64,000 nt of DNA, taken from the NCBI GenBank assembly GCA_018667335.1, contig JABIVD010000027.1, forward strand, positions 62,001 through 126,000, read 5' to 3'. The DNA is from Rhodospirillaceae bacterium. Its GTDB lineage: Bacteria; Pseudomonadota; Alphaproteobacteria; UBA6615. This document shows positions 41,586-50,289 of the stretch, piece by piece. The notes under the pieces are model-generated. The model did not search any database. It saw nothing but the letters and a program-made list of their open reading frames with translations, and had not been told where the DNA came from. Each line of letters opens with the position of its first letter. Position 1 is the first letter of the stretch. The position numbers and the translations under genes are program-made.

Positions 41586-42805
41586 CCCAGTCCCTCATGC
41601 CTGTGGCCGACGCGCGTGCGCGCATCCTGGCCGATTTGCCGACCATGGCGTCGGAACAGGTGGCGCTCACCGAGGCCCATGGCCGGGTGCTGGCCGCCGA
41701 CGTGGACGCGCGGGTGACCCAGCCGCCGCTGGCCGTCTCGGCGATGGACGGCTACGCCGTGCGCGCCGAGGACGTCGCCAACGTGCCGGTCGATCTCAAA
41801 ATTGTGGGCGCGGTCCCGGCGGGCGGACGCCATGACGGCGTGGTCGGCCCCGGCGAGACGGTGCGCATCTTTACCGGCGCGGCACTGCCCGACGGCGTCG
41901 ACGCCATCGTCATCCAGGAAGACACCGACCGGGACGGCGACACCGTTACCATCAAGGAAAGTTCCGCTGCCGGCCGCTATGTGCGCAAGGCCGGCCTCGA
42001 CTTCGAGACGGGTGACGTGCTGCTGACCGCCGGCACGGTTCTGAGCGCACGCGACATCGGCCTCGCCGCGGCCATGAACCATCCCTGGCTGCAGGTCCGC
42101 CGCAGGCCCCGCGTGGCGCTACTCGCCACCGGCGACGAGATCTCCCTGCCCGGCGAGGCGCTGGGCCCGACCAGCATCGTCAGCTCCAACACATTTGCAC
42201 TCGAGGGCCTGATCCGGGCCGCAGGCGGCGAGCCCGTCACCCTGGGTATCGCGCCCGACGACAAGGCCGCCATCAGCGCGATGGCAGAAGGCGCGCGAGG
42301 CGCGGACATGCTGGTCACCACCGGCGGCGCATCCGTCGGCGAGCATGACCTCGTAAAGGACGCGCTGGCGGATATCGGCCTGGAGCTGGATTTCTGGCAG
42401 ATCGCCATGCGCCCGGGCAAACCGCTGATGTTCGGCCGGCTGGGCGACGTGCCCATGCTCGGATTCCCGGGCAACCCGGTCTCCTCGACCGTGTGCGGCG
42501 TGCTGTTCCTGAAGCCGGCGCTGGCGAAGATGCTAGGCACGGACGAGACTGAGCCGGTCTTCGAGACGGCGACACTCGGCGTCGATCTGGGCGAGAACGA
42601 CCGGCGCGAGGATTACCTGCGCGCGACACTTACACGCGACGGCGACACGCTCGTCGCCGCGCCGTTCCCCAAACAGGACAGCTCGATGTTCTCGCGCCTG
42701 GCCGCCGCCGACTGTTTGATCGTTCGCCCGCCCCACGCGCCCGCCGCCAAGGCCGGCGACCCGGTCGCCTTCGTGCGGCTGGGCGATGGGATGTTGCGGA
42801 TTTAG
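41582..42805 (+). CDS. moeA: Molybdopterin molybdenumtransferase MoeA
   Basis: About 407 residues from a GTG at 41582 that overlaps the previous stop. It inserts molybdate into adenylylated molybdopterin. Domain II shows AMDGYAVRAEDV, PAGGRHDG and GETVRIFTGAALPDGVDAI. The molybdopterin-binding domain III has LLATGDEISLPGEAL, TTGGASVGEHDLVKDAL, MRPGKPLMFGRLG and GFPGNPVSS. The tail domain IV ends near RLGDGMLRI. It is coupled to moaC through the small membrane protein. Confidence 0.96.
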   Translation: MTQSLMPVADARARILADLPTMASEQVALTEAHGRVLAADVDARVTQPPLAVSAMDGYAVRAEDVANVPVDLKIVGAVPAGGRHDGVVGPGETVRIFTGAALPDGVDAIVIQEDTDRDGDTVTIKESSAAGRYVRKAGLDFETGDVLLTAGTVLSARDIGLAAAMNHPWLQVRRRPRVALLATGDEISLPGEALGPTSIVSSNTFALEGLIRAAGGEPVTLGIAPDDKAAISAMAEGARGADMLVTTGGASVGEHDLVKDALADIGLELDFWQIAMRPGKPLMFGRLGDVPMLGFPGNPVSSTVCGVLFLKPALAKMLGTDETEPVFETATLGVDLGENDRREDYLRATLTRDGDTLVAAPFPKQDSSMFSRLAAADCLIVRPPHAPAAKAGDPVAFVRLGDGMLRI

Positions 42806-42807
42806 CT

Positions 42808-43308
42808 GTGGCACGGAAGAAAAGAGTTAGCCGGACGGAACTCGTCGAACTCCTCTGGCAAAGTCGTTACCCGATCATCGTTCCGGCATACATCCGCGAC
42901 TACGTCATTACGTTTGTCTTCGTGCTGGCCTGCGCCTGCTTCGGCGGTTGGCTATTGGTCACCGGCCAAAACATGTTCTACGGCCTGATCCTCACGCTGC
43001 TTGGCGGGGCCATGGCAATTTTCTGCATCATCACGCTCATCGCGCCGAGCTGGCGACGGATGGTGATTTTCGAAGACCACGCAAGCACGGCCATTGGAAA
43101 GATATCTTTCGAGCATGTGGACCAGTTTGAGGGCGGGTATCCCGTTCGAATTCGGTACAAGGCAAAGAGCAGTCTGGGTCGGTTGCGCAACGGCCTGCGG
43201 CTCACGAAAACTCTCCCGGCACGATATGTCGTCGGCGCGTATGGTCTGGCGCACCTCCTCAACCGGGCACTGGATGATTATCGCGCCCGCCAGGACGAGC
43301 TTGGTTGA
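42808..43308 (+). CDS. Unrecognised membrane protein with two helices and a C-terminal cytosolic domain
   Basis: 166 residues, starting with GTG two bases after the moeA stop. A basic amphipathic N-terminus is followed by two hydrophobic helices (about 32-53, YVITFVFVLACACFGGWLLV, and 56-80, MFYGLILTLLGGAMAIFCII). A domain of about 85 residues, rich in beta and basic residues, follows (VIFEDHASTAIGKISFEHV). It looks like a small PH-type or YdcF/YcxB-type membrane protein, but I cannot name a family. It reads as lower in GC than its neighbours by eye. It ends 11 bases before an SOS box, so it may be part of the moeA transcript or be read with lexA. Confidence 0.65.
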   Translation: MARKKRVSRTELVELLWQSRYPIIVPAYIRDYVITFVFVLACACFGGWLLVTGQNMFYGLILTLLGGAMAIFCIITLIAPSWRRMVIFEDHASTAIGKISFEHVDQFEGGYPVRIRYKAKSSLGRLRNGLRLTKTLPARYVVGAYGLAHLLNRALDDYRARQDELG

Positions 43309-43318
43309 CGAGTCAAAA

Positions 43319-43333
43319 GAACATCACTAGAAC
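43319..43333 (-). promoter_or_regulatory. SOS box (GAAC-N7-GAAC) upstream of lexA
   Basis: The plus strand reads GAAC-ATCACTA-GAAC, which is GTTC-N7-GTTC on the other strand, the established alphaproteobacterial LexA site. It lies about 85 bases before the lexA ATG and implies autorepression. It also begins 11 bases after the stop of the preceding gene. Confidence 0.85.
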
Positions 43334-43343
43334 ATGCGTCGAT

Positions 43344-43358
43344 GTTTGCGGTTTGTTC
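43344..43358 (+). promoter_or_regulatory. Second, imperfect SOS-like site upstream of lexA
   Basis: GTTT-GCGGTTT-GTTC differs from GTTC-N7-GTTC by one base in the first half-site. It is on the strand of lexA and sits 11 bases after the end of the perfect site, closer to the start. Confidence 0.45.
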
Positions 43359-43417
43359 CATATATTGTGGTACTGCCGCACGTAGATAACGGACCGAGTT
43401 TTGGGGGCCCAGACCAC

Positions 43418-44167
43418 ATGTTGACGCGCAAGCAGCACCAGCTTCTCACTTTCATCAACGAACGGCTCAACGCGACCGGCGTTGCGCCCTCCTTCGATGA
43501 GATGAAAGACGCCCTCGGGCTCAAATCCAAGTCGGGTATCCACCGGCTGATCACCGGGCTCGAGGAGCGCGGTTTCATCCGCCGCCTCGCCCACCGGGCT
43601 CGCGCACTCGAAGTCCTGCGCCTGCCCGACGAGGCGGGTGTCGGCGCCACTACGGCGCAAGGCAGCCAGGGCGCGCCCTTCTCGCCCCAGGTCATCGAGG
43701 GCGGCCGCGACACCGAGAGCACGCCAGTTATCGCGCCGTCAGAAATCACCGGCGCACCGGCATCGACGGGCGATGCATCCCAGGGCGATGTGGAACTCCC
43801 CTTCCTCGGCAAGATCGCCGCCGGCACCCCCATCGAGGCGCTGCGCGACCCGACCCGCCATATCGCCGTGCCGCCGTCCATGCTCGGGCGCGGCAACCAC
43901 TACTGCCTCGAGGTCGAAGGTGATTCGATGATCGACGCCGGCATCCTCGATGGCGACACGGTCGTCATCCGGCGCACGGATACGGCCGACAACGGCTCGA
44001 TCGTGGTCGCCCTGGTCGAGGGACATGAAGTCACCCTGAAACGCCTGCGTCGGCGCAATGATTCCGTCGCGCTCGAAGCCGCCAACCCGGCCTACGAGAC
44101 CCGGATATTCGGCCCCGACCAGGTCGCCGTGCAGGGCGAACTCATCGGGCTTCTCAGGCAATACTAG
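43418..44167 (+). CDS. lexA: LexA repressor
   Basis: 249 residues from the ATG at 43418. The N-terminal winged helix (1-65) carries [22 protein letters not shown] long linker follows (about 70-125, rich in Ser/Thr/Gly). The C-terminal serine-lysine peptidase domain has the self-cleavage pair Ala135-Gly136 in KIAAGTP, catalytic Ser170 in VEGDSM and Lys208 in VTLKRL. The linker is longer than in E. coli (about 202 residues total). RecA-stimulated autocleavage releases SOS genes. An upstream SOS box and a second near-match imply autoregulation. It is convergent with comEC, seven bases away. Confidence 0.96.
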   Translation: MLTRKQHQLLTFINERLNATGVAPSFDEMKDALGLKSKSGIHRLITGLEERGFIRRLAHRARALEVLRLPDEAGVGATTAQGSQGAPFSPQVIEGGRDTESTPVIAPSEITGAPASTGDASQGDVELPFLGKIAAGTPIEALRDPTRHIAVPPSMLGRGNHYCLEVEGDSMIDAGILDGDTVVIRRTDTADNGSIVVALVEGHEVTLKRLRRRNDSVALEAANPAYETRIFGPDQVAVQGELIGLLRQY

Positions 44168-44174
44168 TTCCGGA

Positions 44175-46304
44175 CTAGTTGCTGAAGTTTGCGGGCAACT
44201 GCATCACCCGCATCCAGGGCCGACCCGGAGCTTGTTTCCGCGCGTGCCACACCCTGACGGCGTTCTCGTTTTCACCCAGCCAGACCGCGTGGGCGCCCGA
44301 CCGCCAGACGTCGAAACGCCCGATGGTCACCGCCGGTCCGGTGCAGGCGCGCGGGATCGGCTCGCTTGAAATCAGAATATCGGCCCGGCGGCATTCCTCC
44401 GCGAAGCCAAGCGCATTCTCAACGACGGCAATCACCTGACCGGACACCTCGGCGGTGCAGCCGAGCGCGTCGCAACTCAGGCCCTCATCAAGCGGCAAAA
44501 ATTCCGAAACCCCGAGACGGCGTTGCCAGATATCCCGCACGAACGGCGAGGCCTGCAGGTTCGACAGATAGGCGACGCCGGTGTCGGTGCGCACCGCAAT
44601 GAGACCAGCGTTGTTGGAAACCAGGATGTCCGGCGGGTCGTCCCCGCCCGCCGTCGCCAACCCCGCGACGATCAACGGCACGCCGGCGAACCGCCAGCCG
44701 CGGCGCCAAAGGCACAGCCAGAGCCCGCCCGCCGTAGCGACGATCATTCCCGCGACCGTTGGCTGCGCCACGGTGATGGCGGCACCCGGCCACGACGCAA
44801 CAGTGCGCGCGATCAACAGCACGGCCTCCACGCCCCAGCCGAGAACCGGCAGCACCAGCCCTTCCAGGCCGAACGGCATGAGCAGCAGCGCCAGCACTTC
44901 CATGGGCATCACCCACAAGGCGGTGATCGGTACCGCCAGGAGGTTCGCCATCAGGCCCATGGGCGCGAACCGGTTGAAGTGGAACACCGCGAACGGCGCG
45001 GTCGCGAGGCTTGCGATCAGCGAGCTGAAGGCGATCGCTGCGAAGTAGATCAGTACGCGCCGGGTCCAGTGGCTGGTGGCGGCGGTGGTACGCAATCGCG
45101 CGCCGAGGCCCTCATACGCCGCCACGAGCGCCACGACGGCCGCGAAAGACATCTGGAAGCTGACGCTCAGCAATGCCTCGGGCCGCAGCAGGAGAACCAC
45201 CAGCGCCGCCCACGCCACCAGCCGCAGGGAGATGCCCGTCCGGTTGACCAGGATCGCCACCAGGACGATCGCGGTCATCAGGAAGGCGCGCTGGGTGGGG
45301 ATGGTCGCGCCCGCCAGCATCAGGTAGACGGCGGCGGCAGACAACGCGATCACGGCGGCGATCTTCTTGAGCGGCCAGCCGAGCGCCGCCCGGGGCCAAA
45401 GCGCCAGGCCGCCGCGCACGAGTGCGAACACGAACCCGGCCACCAGCCCGAGATGCAGCCCGGAAATCGCCAGGAGGTGCGCGAGGCCGGAATCACGCAT
45501 GTCGTCGCGGACATGTTCCGGGATTCCGCCGCGCTGTCCGGTCGCAAGTGCCGCCGCCACGCCGCCGGCGGGCCCGTCGATGCCGTCGGTGATCCGGGTT
45601 GCGATCGCGACGCGGGCGCGCTCGATTGCAGTGGAGAAACGCGATCCAAGTCCGTTGCCTGTAGCGTCAGGAGCTATATCCGCCGGGGCCAGGGCGAAAC
45701 CGACCGCGCCGATCCGCGCGAACCAAGCCCTCCGGGAGAAATCGAACCCGCCTGGATAGGACGCATCGGGTGGCGGTGACAGCCGCGCGCGTACGCGCAA
45801 CCGATCACCCGGGCGCACCCGCGCGTCGGCCGGGCGCAAACGCAAACGCACGCGTTGGGGGATTTCCGAAATGTCAGGATCGGAGAACGCCACGCCATCA
45901 AGGACCACGCGGGGACCACGCGTCGCGGGCTCCACGGTGACCACCCGCCCCTCCACCATTGTCGTGATCTGCGCCCCGGCGAGGACTGGTGCCGCCACAT
46001 TGTGGGTCCGCCACTGCGCGGCTGCGAAACCCATGGCGACAAACAGGCCCAGAACCAGAACGAGCCGGAATGACGTGCCGTAGCGATAAGCAATCAAACC
46101 AACGAACAAAAGCGCGAGCAGCACCGACCCCGCATACCAGGCCGGTTCCAGCGGAAGTGCAAAGTAGATCGCGATCCCGATGCCGAGCGCGACCGGCAGC
46201 CACAACACCCAGCGTTCCCGCTCGGCGACGAATGCCGACCAGAGCCGGTCTCGCAATCCAAATAACAAACCGAAGGATGCGACGTATGTCACAGCACGGA
46301 GCAT
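44175..46304 (-). CDS. comEC: ComEC/Rec2 family competence protein
   Basis: 709 residues. It is a DNA-uptake channel of the inner membrane. The N-terminal part has hydrophobic helices, then an extracytoplasmic OB-like region with RVRLRLRPADARVRPGDRL, then the multi-helix Competence domain with AHLLAISGLHLGLVAGF (the conserved HLLAISGLH motif) from about 275. The C-terminal metallo-beta-lactamase-like part is short and lacks a clear HxHxDH, as in many alphaproteobacterial ComEC proteins. It stands alone, with lexA convergent and gltX divergent. Whether this strain is naturally transformable is not shown. Confidence 0.93.
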   Translation of the reverse strand: MLRAVTYVASFGLLFGLRDRLWSAFVAERERWVLWLPVALGIGIAIYFALPLEPAWYAGSVLLALLFVGLIAYRYGTSFRLVLVLGLFVAMGFAAAQWRTHNVAAPVLAGAQITTMVEGRVVTVEPATRGPRVVLDGVAFSDPDISEIPQRVRLRLRPADARVRPGDRLRVRARLSPPPDASYPGGFDFSRRAWFARIGAVGFALAPADIAPDATGNGLGSRFSTAIERARVAIATRITDGIDGPAGGVAAALATGQRGGIPEHVRDDMRDSGLAHLLAISGLHLGLVAGFVFALVRGGLALWPRAALGWPLKKIAAVIALSAAAVYLMLAGATIPTQRAFLMTAIVLVAILVNRTGISLRLVAWAALVVLLLRPEALLSVSFQMSFAAVVALVAAYEGLGARLRTTAATSHWTRRVLIYFAAIAFSSLIASLATAPFAVFHFNRFAPMGLMANLLAVPITALWVMPMEVLALLLMPFGLEGLVLPVLGWGVEAVLLIARTVASWPGAAITVAQPTVAGMIVATAGGLWLCLWRRGWRFAGVPLIVAGLATAGGDDPPDILVSNNAGLIAVRTDTGVAYLSNLQASPFVRDIWQRRLGVSEFLPLDEGLSCDALGCTAEVSGQVIAVVENALGFAEECRRADILISSEPIPRACTGPAVTIGRFDVWRSGAHAVWLGENENAVRVWHARKQAPGRPWMRVMQLPANFSN

Positions 46305-46425
46305 GATTTCGGTTGCCAGCGTCCCCCCACCGGAGGCCTGGCGTCAACTCCTCCATCTTGACGCGCGGCCTCTGCACAGCCATACGAACGGCAATCCTCC
46401 CTGCCCCTGATCGAGCCGACCGCCC

Positions 46426-47829
46426 ATGTCCGTTGTCACCCGCTTTGCCCCGTCACCCACCGGATTTCTGCATATCGGCGGGGCGCGGACGGCTCTGTTC
46501 AACTACCTGTTCGCCAAACATCATGGGGGGCAGTTCCTGCTGCGGGTCGAGGACACGGACCGCAAGCGTTCCACCGAAGAGGCCATGCAGGCCATTTTGC
46601 ACGGGATGAACTGGCTTGAGCTCAACTGGGATGGTGCGGAGACCTATCAATCCCAAAATGCAGATCGGCACCGCGAGGTCGCCGAACAACTGGTCGCCGA
46701 CGGCAACGCCTACAAATGCTACTGCACGCCGGAAGAACTCGCCGAAATGCGCGAGATCGCCAAGAATTCAGGCGGCGGCACGCGAATGTATGACGGCCGC
46801 TGGCGCGACCGCGACGCGTCAGAGGCGCCGGCCGGTATCGACCCGGTGATCCGCATCAAGATGCCGCTCGAGGGCGAAACCACGATCGCCGATCTGGTGC
46901 AGGGCGACGTCACCAAGGCCAACGACACATTGGATGATTTCATCATCCTGCGGTCCGACGGCACACCGACCTACATGCTCGCCGTCGTGGTCGACGATCA
47001 CGATATGGGCGTGACCCACGCGATCCGAGGCGACGACCACCTCAACAACGCGTTTCGCCAGCTCCACCTTTTCAAGGCCTGCGGCTGGGATGTTCCGGAA
47101 TTCGCCCATATCCCCCTGATTCACGGTTCCGACGGTGCGAAACTCTCCAAACGCCACGGTGCGCTGGGTGTCGAGGCCTATGAAGAGATGGGCATTCTGC
47201 CCGAGGCCATGTGCAACTATCTGCTCCGCCTCGGCTGGTCCCATGGCGACGACGAGACCATTTCACGTGAACAGGCCATCGAATGGTTCAATCTCGATGC
47301 CGTCGGCCGGTCCCCCGCACGCTTCGATATGGACAAGCTGCTCAACCTCAACGCCCAGTATCTGAAGACTGCGGATGCAGACACATTGGCCGCCCGGGTG
47401 CTCGCCGATGCGAACGCCGCAGGAATAACTGTTTCTCCCGAGGCCGAAACGCGGCTTGTCGCAGGCATGCCAGGGCTCGCGTCTCGCGCCAAAAACACTC
47501 ATGAACTATTTGAATTATCTCACCTTTATCTGGTCGACGCGCCAATCGAGATGACCGAGAAGGCCCGCGACAGCCTCACCGACGCCGAAGCCCGCCAGAC
47601 CCTCAAGGAACTTGCGGAATTGCTCAAAAAGGCTACATCTTGGGGTGAAGCCGAACTGGACGGGATTGCGCGGGAATACGCGGAAACCCGGGAGTTAAAG
47701 CTCGGCAAGGTGGCGCAGCCCCTGCGGGCCGCGTTAACCGGAAGTAGCGTATCGCCGAGTATATTCGAGGTCATGGCGGTCCTCGGCCGGGACGAAACCC
47801 TGGCGCGGCTGGAATTCGCCGCAAATTAG
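46426..47829 (+). CDS. gltX: Glutamyl-tRNA synthetase
   Basis: 467 residues. Class I synthetase: the HIGH-type motif is [18 protein letters not shown] and the KMSKS-type motif is [11 protein letters not shown] (around 245). The GluRS-specific [15 protein letters not shown] comes before it and an anticodon-binding helical domain (about 300-467) follows. It is upstream of gltA, a conserved alphaproteobacterial order. Several genomes of this group also encode a second GluRS; only one is visible in this window. The leader is shared with the divergent comEC. Confidence 0.97.
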   Translation: MSVVTRFAPSPTGFLHIGGARTALFNYLFAKHHGGQFLLRVEDTDRKRSTEEAMQAILHGMNWLELNWDGAETYQSQNADRHREVAEQLVADGNAYKCYCTPEELAEMREIAKNSGGGTRMYDGRWRDRDASEAPAGIDPVIRIKMPLEGETTIADLVQGDVTKANDTLDDFIILRSDGTPTYMLAVVVDDHDMGVTHAIRGDDHLNNAFRQLHLFKACGWDVPEFAHIPLIHGSDGAKLSKRHGALGVEAYEEMGILPEAMCNYLLRLGWSHGDDETISREQAIEWFNLDAVGRSPARFDMDKLLNLNAQYLKTADADTLAARVLADANAAGITVSPEAETRLVAGMPGLASRAKNTHELFELSHLYLVDAPIEMTEKARDSLTDAEARQTLKELAELLKKATSWGEAELDGIAREYAETRELKLGKVAQPLRAALTGSSVSPSIFEVMAVLGRDETLARLEFAAN

Positions 47830-47840
47830 GTCTCACGCCT

Positions 47841-47856
47841 TGAACCAGGCGGTTCA
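47841..47856 (+). promoter_or_regulatory. Short hairpin after gltX
   Basis: Arms TGAACC and GGTTCA with a four-base loop lie 11 bases after the gltX stop. No U-run follows, so it is not a typical terminator. It overlaps the larger palindrome at 47852. Confidence 0.4.
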
Positions 47857-47871
47857 GCAATATTGCCGAAC
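47852..47871. promoter_or_regulatory. 20-bp near-palindrome upstream of gltA (candidate operator)
   Basis: The sequence is symmetric around GCAATATTGC and is flanked by GTTC on the left and GAAC on the right. Only one pair (A against C) breaks symmetry. It lies 97 bases before the gltA ATG, where a promoter is expected. Confidence 0.5.
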
Positions 47872-47968
47872 GGACCTTCGCCCACTAGAGTGCGGCGCAA
47901 CATAAATCTGGCACGCCGGATATGCCCCTCGGACGCATATCGCGCGCGAAATCTGGTTGGAGAGTTAT

Positions 47969-49270
47969 ATGAGTGACGCGAAAGTCGTAGATACCGCGAC
48001 CCTGACAATCGGCGACAAGACCGTCGAACTGCCAATCCTGGAAGGTGCCGAAGGCCCACGTGTCATCGATGTCCGCAAGCTCTATGCCGAAACGGACATG
48101 TTCACCTACGACCCGTCCTACACGTCGACGGCGAGCTGCGATTCCGCGCTGACCTATATCGATGGTGAAGAAGGCATCCTGCGCCACGGCGGCTACTCAA
48201 TCGAAGCGCTGACCGCGAACAGCTCCTTCCTCGAAGTCTGCTACCTGCTGCTCCACCAGGAGCTGCCCAACCAGGCGCAGATGACAGAGTTCGAGGCGAC
48301 GATCACCAATCACACGATGCTCCACGAGCAGATCCGCAACCTGTTCAGCGGGTTCCGTCGCGACGCCCATCCGATGGCCGTGATGATCGGCGTCGTCGGT
48401 GCCATGTCGGCCTTCTATCACGACTCCACCGACATCAATGATCCGCAGCAGCGCCTGATCGCATCCCACCGGTTGATCGCGAAAATGCCGACGATTGCCG
48501 CCTGGGCCTACAAGTATACGGTCGGCCAGCCTTTCGTGTATCCCAGCAACGAAATGAGCTACGCCGAAAATTTCCTGCACATGACCTTCTCCGTGCCGGC
48601 AGAGGAATACAAGCCGAGCCCGGCGATCGTGCGAGCCATGGACAAAATCTTCATCCTGCATGCCGATCACGAGCAGAACGCCTCGACTTCGACCGTGCGC
48701 CTCGCCGGCTCTTCGGGTGCCAACCCCTTCGCCTGCATCGCCGCCGGCATCGCCACCCTGTGGGGCCCGGCGCATGGCGGCGCCAACCAGGCGGTGCTGG
48801 AGATGCTCGCGGAAATTGGCGACAAGAAAAACATCCCCGAATTCCTTGAGCGGGCAAAAAACCCCGACGATCCGTTCCGCCTGATGGGCTTCGGTCACCG
48901 GGTCTACAAGAACTACGACCCGCGCGCGGGTGTGCTCAAGGCATCGGCCGACGAAGTCCTGGCGGAAGTCGGCGTGGAGAACGACCCGCTGCTGGAACTC
49001 GCGATGGAACTCGAGCGGATCGCGTTGGAAGACGACTACTTCGTCGAACGCAAGCTGTTCCCGAATGTGGACTTCTACTCGGGCACCATCTTCAAAGCGA
49101 TCGGCTTCCCGACCAGCATGTTCACCGTGTTGTTCGCGCTGGCGCGCACCGTCGGCTGGATTGCACAGTGGAAGGAAATGATCGAAGACCCGGGCCAACG
49201 CATCGGCCGCCCGCGTCAGCTCTACACTGGCCCGACCGAGCGCGAATACCCGCCGATCGACAAGCGCTAG
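47969..49270 (+). CDS. gltA: Citrate synthase (type I, hexameric class)
   Basis: 433 residues from the ATG at 47969, with GGAGAG four bases upstream; a TTG 12 bases earlier would swallow that site. It condenses acetyl-CoA and oxaloacetate at the entry of the TCA cycle. Catalytic elements: [15 protein letters not shown] (His), [14 protein letters not shown] (His) and [11 protein letters not shown]. The N-terminal domain with [14 protein letters not shown] is characteristic of the large, NADH-sensitive Gram-negative type. It is followed by a strong terminator. Confidence 0.97.
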   Translation: MSDAKVVDTATLTIGDKTVELPILEGAEGPRVIDVRKLYAETDMFTYDPSYTSTASCDSALTYIDGEEGILRHGGYSIEALTANSSFLEVCYLLLHQELPNQAQMTEFEATITNHTMLHEQIRNLFSGFRRDAHPMAVMIGVVGAMSAFYHDSTDINDPQQRLIASHRLIAKMPTIAAWAYKYTVGQPFVYPSNEMSYAENFLHMTFSVPAEEYKPSPAIVRAMDKIFILHADHEQNASTSTVRLAGSSGANPFACIAAGIATLWGPAHGGANQAVLEMLAEIGDKKNIPEFLERAKNPDDPFRLMGFGHRVYKNYDPRAGVLKASADEVLAEVGVENDPLLELAMELERIALEDDYFVERKLFPNVDFYSGTIFKAIGFPTSMFTVLFALARTVGWIAQWKEMIEDPGQRIGRPRQLYTGPTEREYPPIDKR

Positions 49271-49293
49271 TCACAGCGATATCCGATTTGTGC

Positions 49294-49326
49294 AACGGCC
49301 CTCTGCACAGAGGGCCGTTTGCTTTT
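49294..49326 (+). terminator. Rho-independent terminator after gltA
   Basis: Twelve-base arms AACGGCCCTCTG and CAGAGGGCCGTT pair with a very short loop and are followed by TTTGCTTTT. It lies 24 bases after the stop and may also serve the cupin gene on the other strand. Confidence 0.9.
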
Positions 49327-49346
49327 GTGGCCTATTCTTCGAAGGT

Positions 49347-49838
49347 CTAGTCGTCGAAGGACGAGCCGTCCTTGCGAATGAAGCGGGGTTTGCCGTCACG
49401 CACGGCATTCGCCATGTCGATATCAGGATAGGTGACGTCTTCCTCGCGCGGCCGGTTGCCGACCTCCAGCACCATGACGTCGCTGTCTGATCGGTTGGCC
49501 AGCGTGTGCCCGTTGGGATTGCCCGCAGGAAACCCCGCCGCCATGCCGGTCGCGAGGGTGGTTTCACCCTCATCCGTGACCAGGGTCGCCTCCCCTTCGA
49601 GGATGTAGACGAATTCGTCCTGTTCGGAATGCCAGTGCCGCGCCGACGAACTGGCGCCCGGCTCGATCCGGACGACATTCACGCCGAAACCGGACAGCCC
49701 GAGCGGCGGTGACAGGCGCGAACGGTGGCGCCCCTTCACCAAAGCATCAAAGGGTGCGGGATAGGGCGTGCCGGATTCGACCGGCAGGCTCGCGGGGTCG
49801 ACAATCAGCTCGGATGCCGTGCGCTTGGTGTCGCCCAT
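49347..49838 (-). CDS. Cupin domain protein
   Basis: 163 residues. The small beta-barrel cupin region (about 55-130) has the metal-binding SARHWHSEQDEFVYILEGEATL (His/His/Glu) and GFPAGNPNGHTLAN (last His). The flanking regions are polar, with no signal peptide. Such proteins can be dioxygenases or sugar-binding regulators; nothing here decides. It is four bases after gloA and probably cotranscribed with it. Confidence 0.85.
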   Translation of the reverse strand: MGDTKRTASELIVDPASLPVESGTPYPAPFDALVKGRHRSRLSPPLGLSGFGVNVVRIEPGASSSARHWHSEQDEFVYILEGEATLVTDEGETTLATGMAAGFPAGNPNGHTLANRSDSDVMVLEVGNRPREEDVTYPDIDMANAVRDGKPRFIRKDGSSFDD

Positions 49839-49842
49839 GTCG

Positions 49843-50247
49843 CTAGCCCTGCTCGATCAGTTCGATCTTGTACCCGTCCGGATCCTCGATGAACGCAATC
49901 ACCGTCGTGCCGTGCTTCATCGGGCCCGGCTTGCGGGGGATGCTCACCCCTTCGGCCTCGAGCGCCTCACAGGTGGCATAAATATCGGGAACTCCAACCG
50001 CGAGATGTCCGAACCCGGAGCCATGGGAATAGGGTTCATCCTGGTCCCAGTTGTAGGTCAGCTCGATCACGGCCTCGCTGCTCTCGTCACCATAGCCAAT
50101 GAAGGTGTTGGTGAAGCGGCCACCCTCGAAATCCTTCTGGCGAAGGACCTTCATGCCCAGATGACGGGTATAGAAATCGATCGATTTGTCCTGGTCCTTC
50201 ACCCGGATCATCGTGTGAAGAAGTCGATACGCGTCAGTCCCGGCCAT
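49843..50247 (-). CDS. gloA: Lactoylglutathione lyase (glyoxalase I)
   Basis: 134 residues, the normal size of the nickel-dependent class. It converts the methylglyoxal-glutathione hemithioacetal to S-lactoylglutathione. All four metal ligands can be placed: His in RLLHTMIRVKD, Glu in AVIELTYNWD, His in GFGHLAVGVPD and Glu in KIELIEQG. It sits between the cupin and lpxB, with short gaps. Confidence 0.95.
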   Translation of the reverse strand: MAGTDAYRLLHTMIRVKDQDKSIDFYTRHLGMKVLRQKDFEGGRFTNTFIGYGDESSEAVIELTYNWDQDEPYSHGSGFGHLAVGVPDIYATCEALEAEGVSIPRKPGPMKHGTTVIAFIEDPDGYKIELIEQG

Positions 50248-50289
50248 GGTGCCGCCCCTTTGCTGTGCAAATATCTGTGCTGTCCGGTT

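Noticed and set aside
44175-46304. Competence gene cluster
   Set aside because: Only comEC is present; no comEA, comF, dprA or pilus genes lie nearby, so no competence island is claimed.
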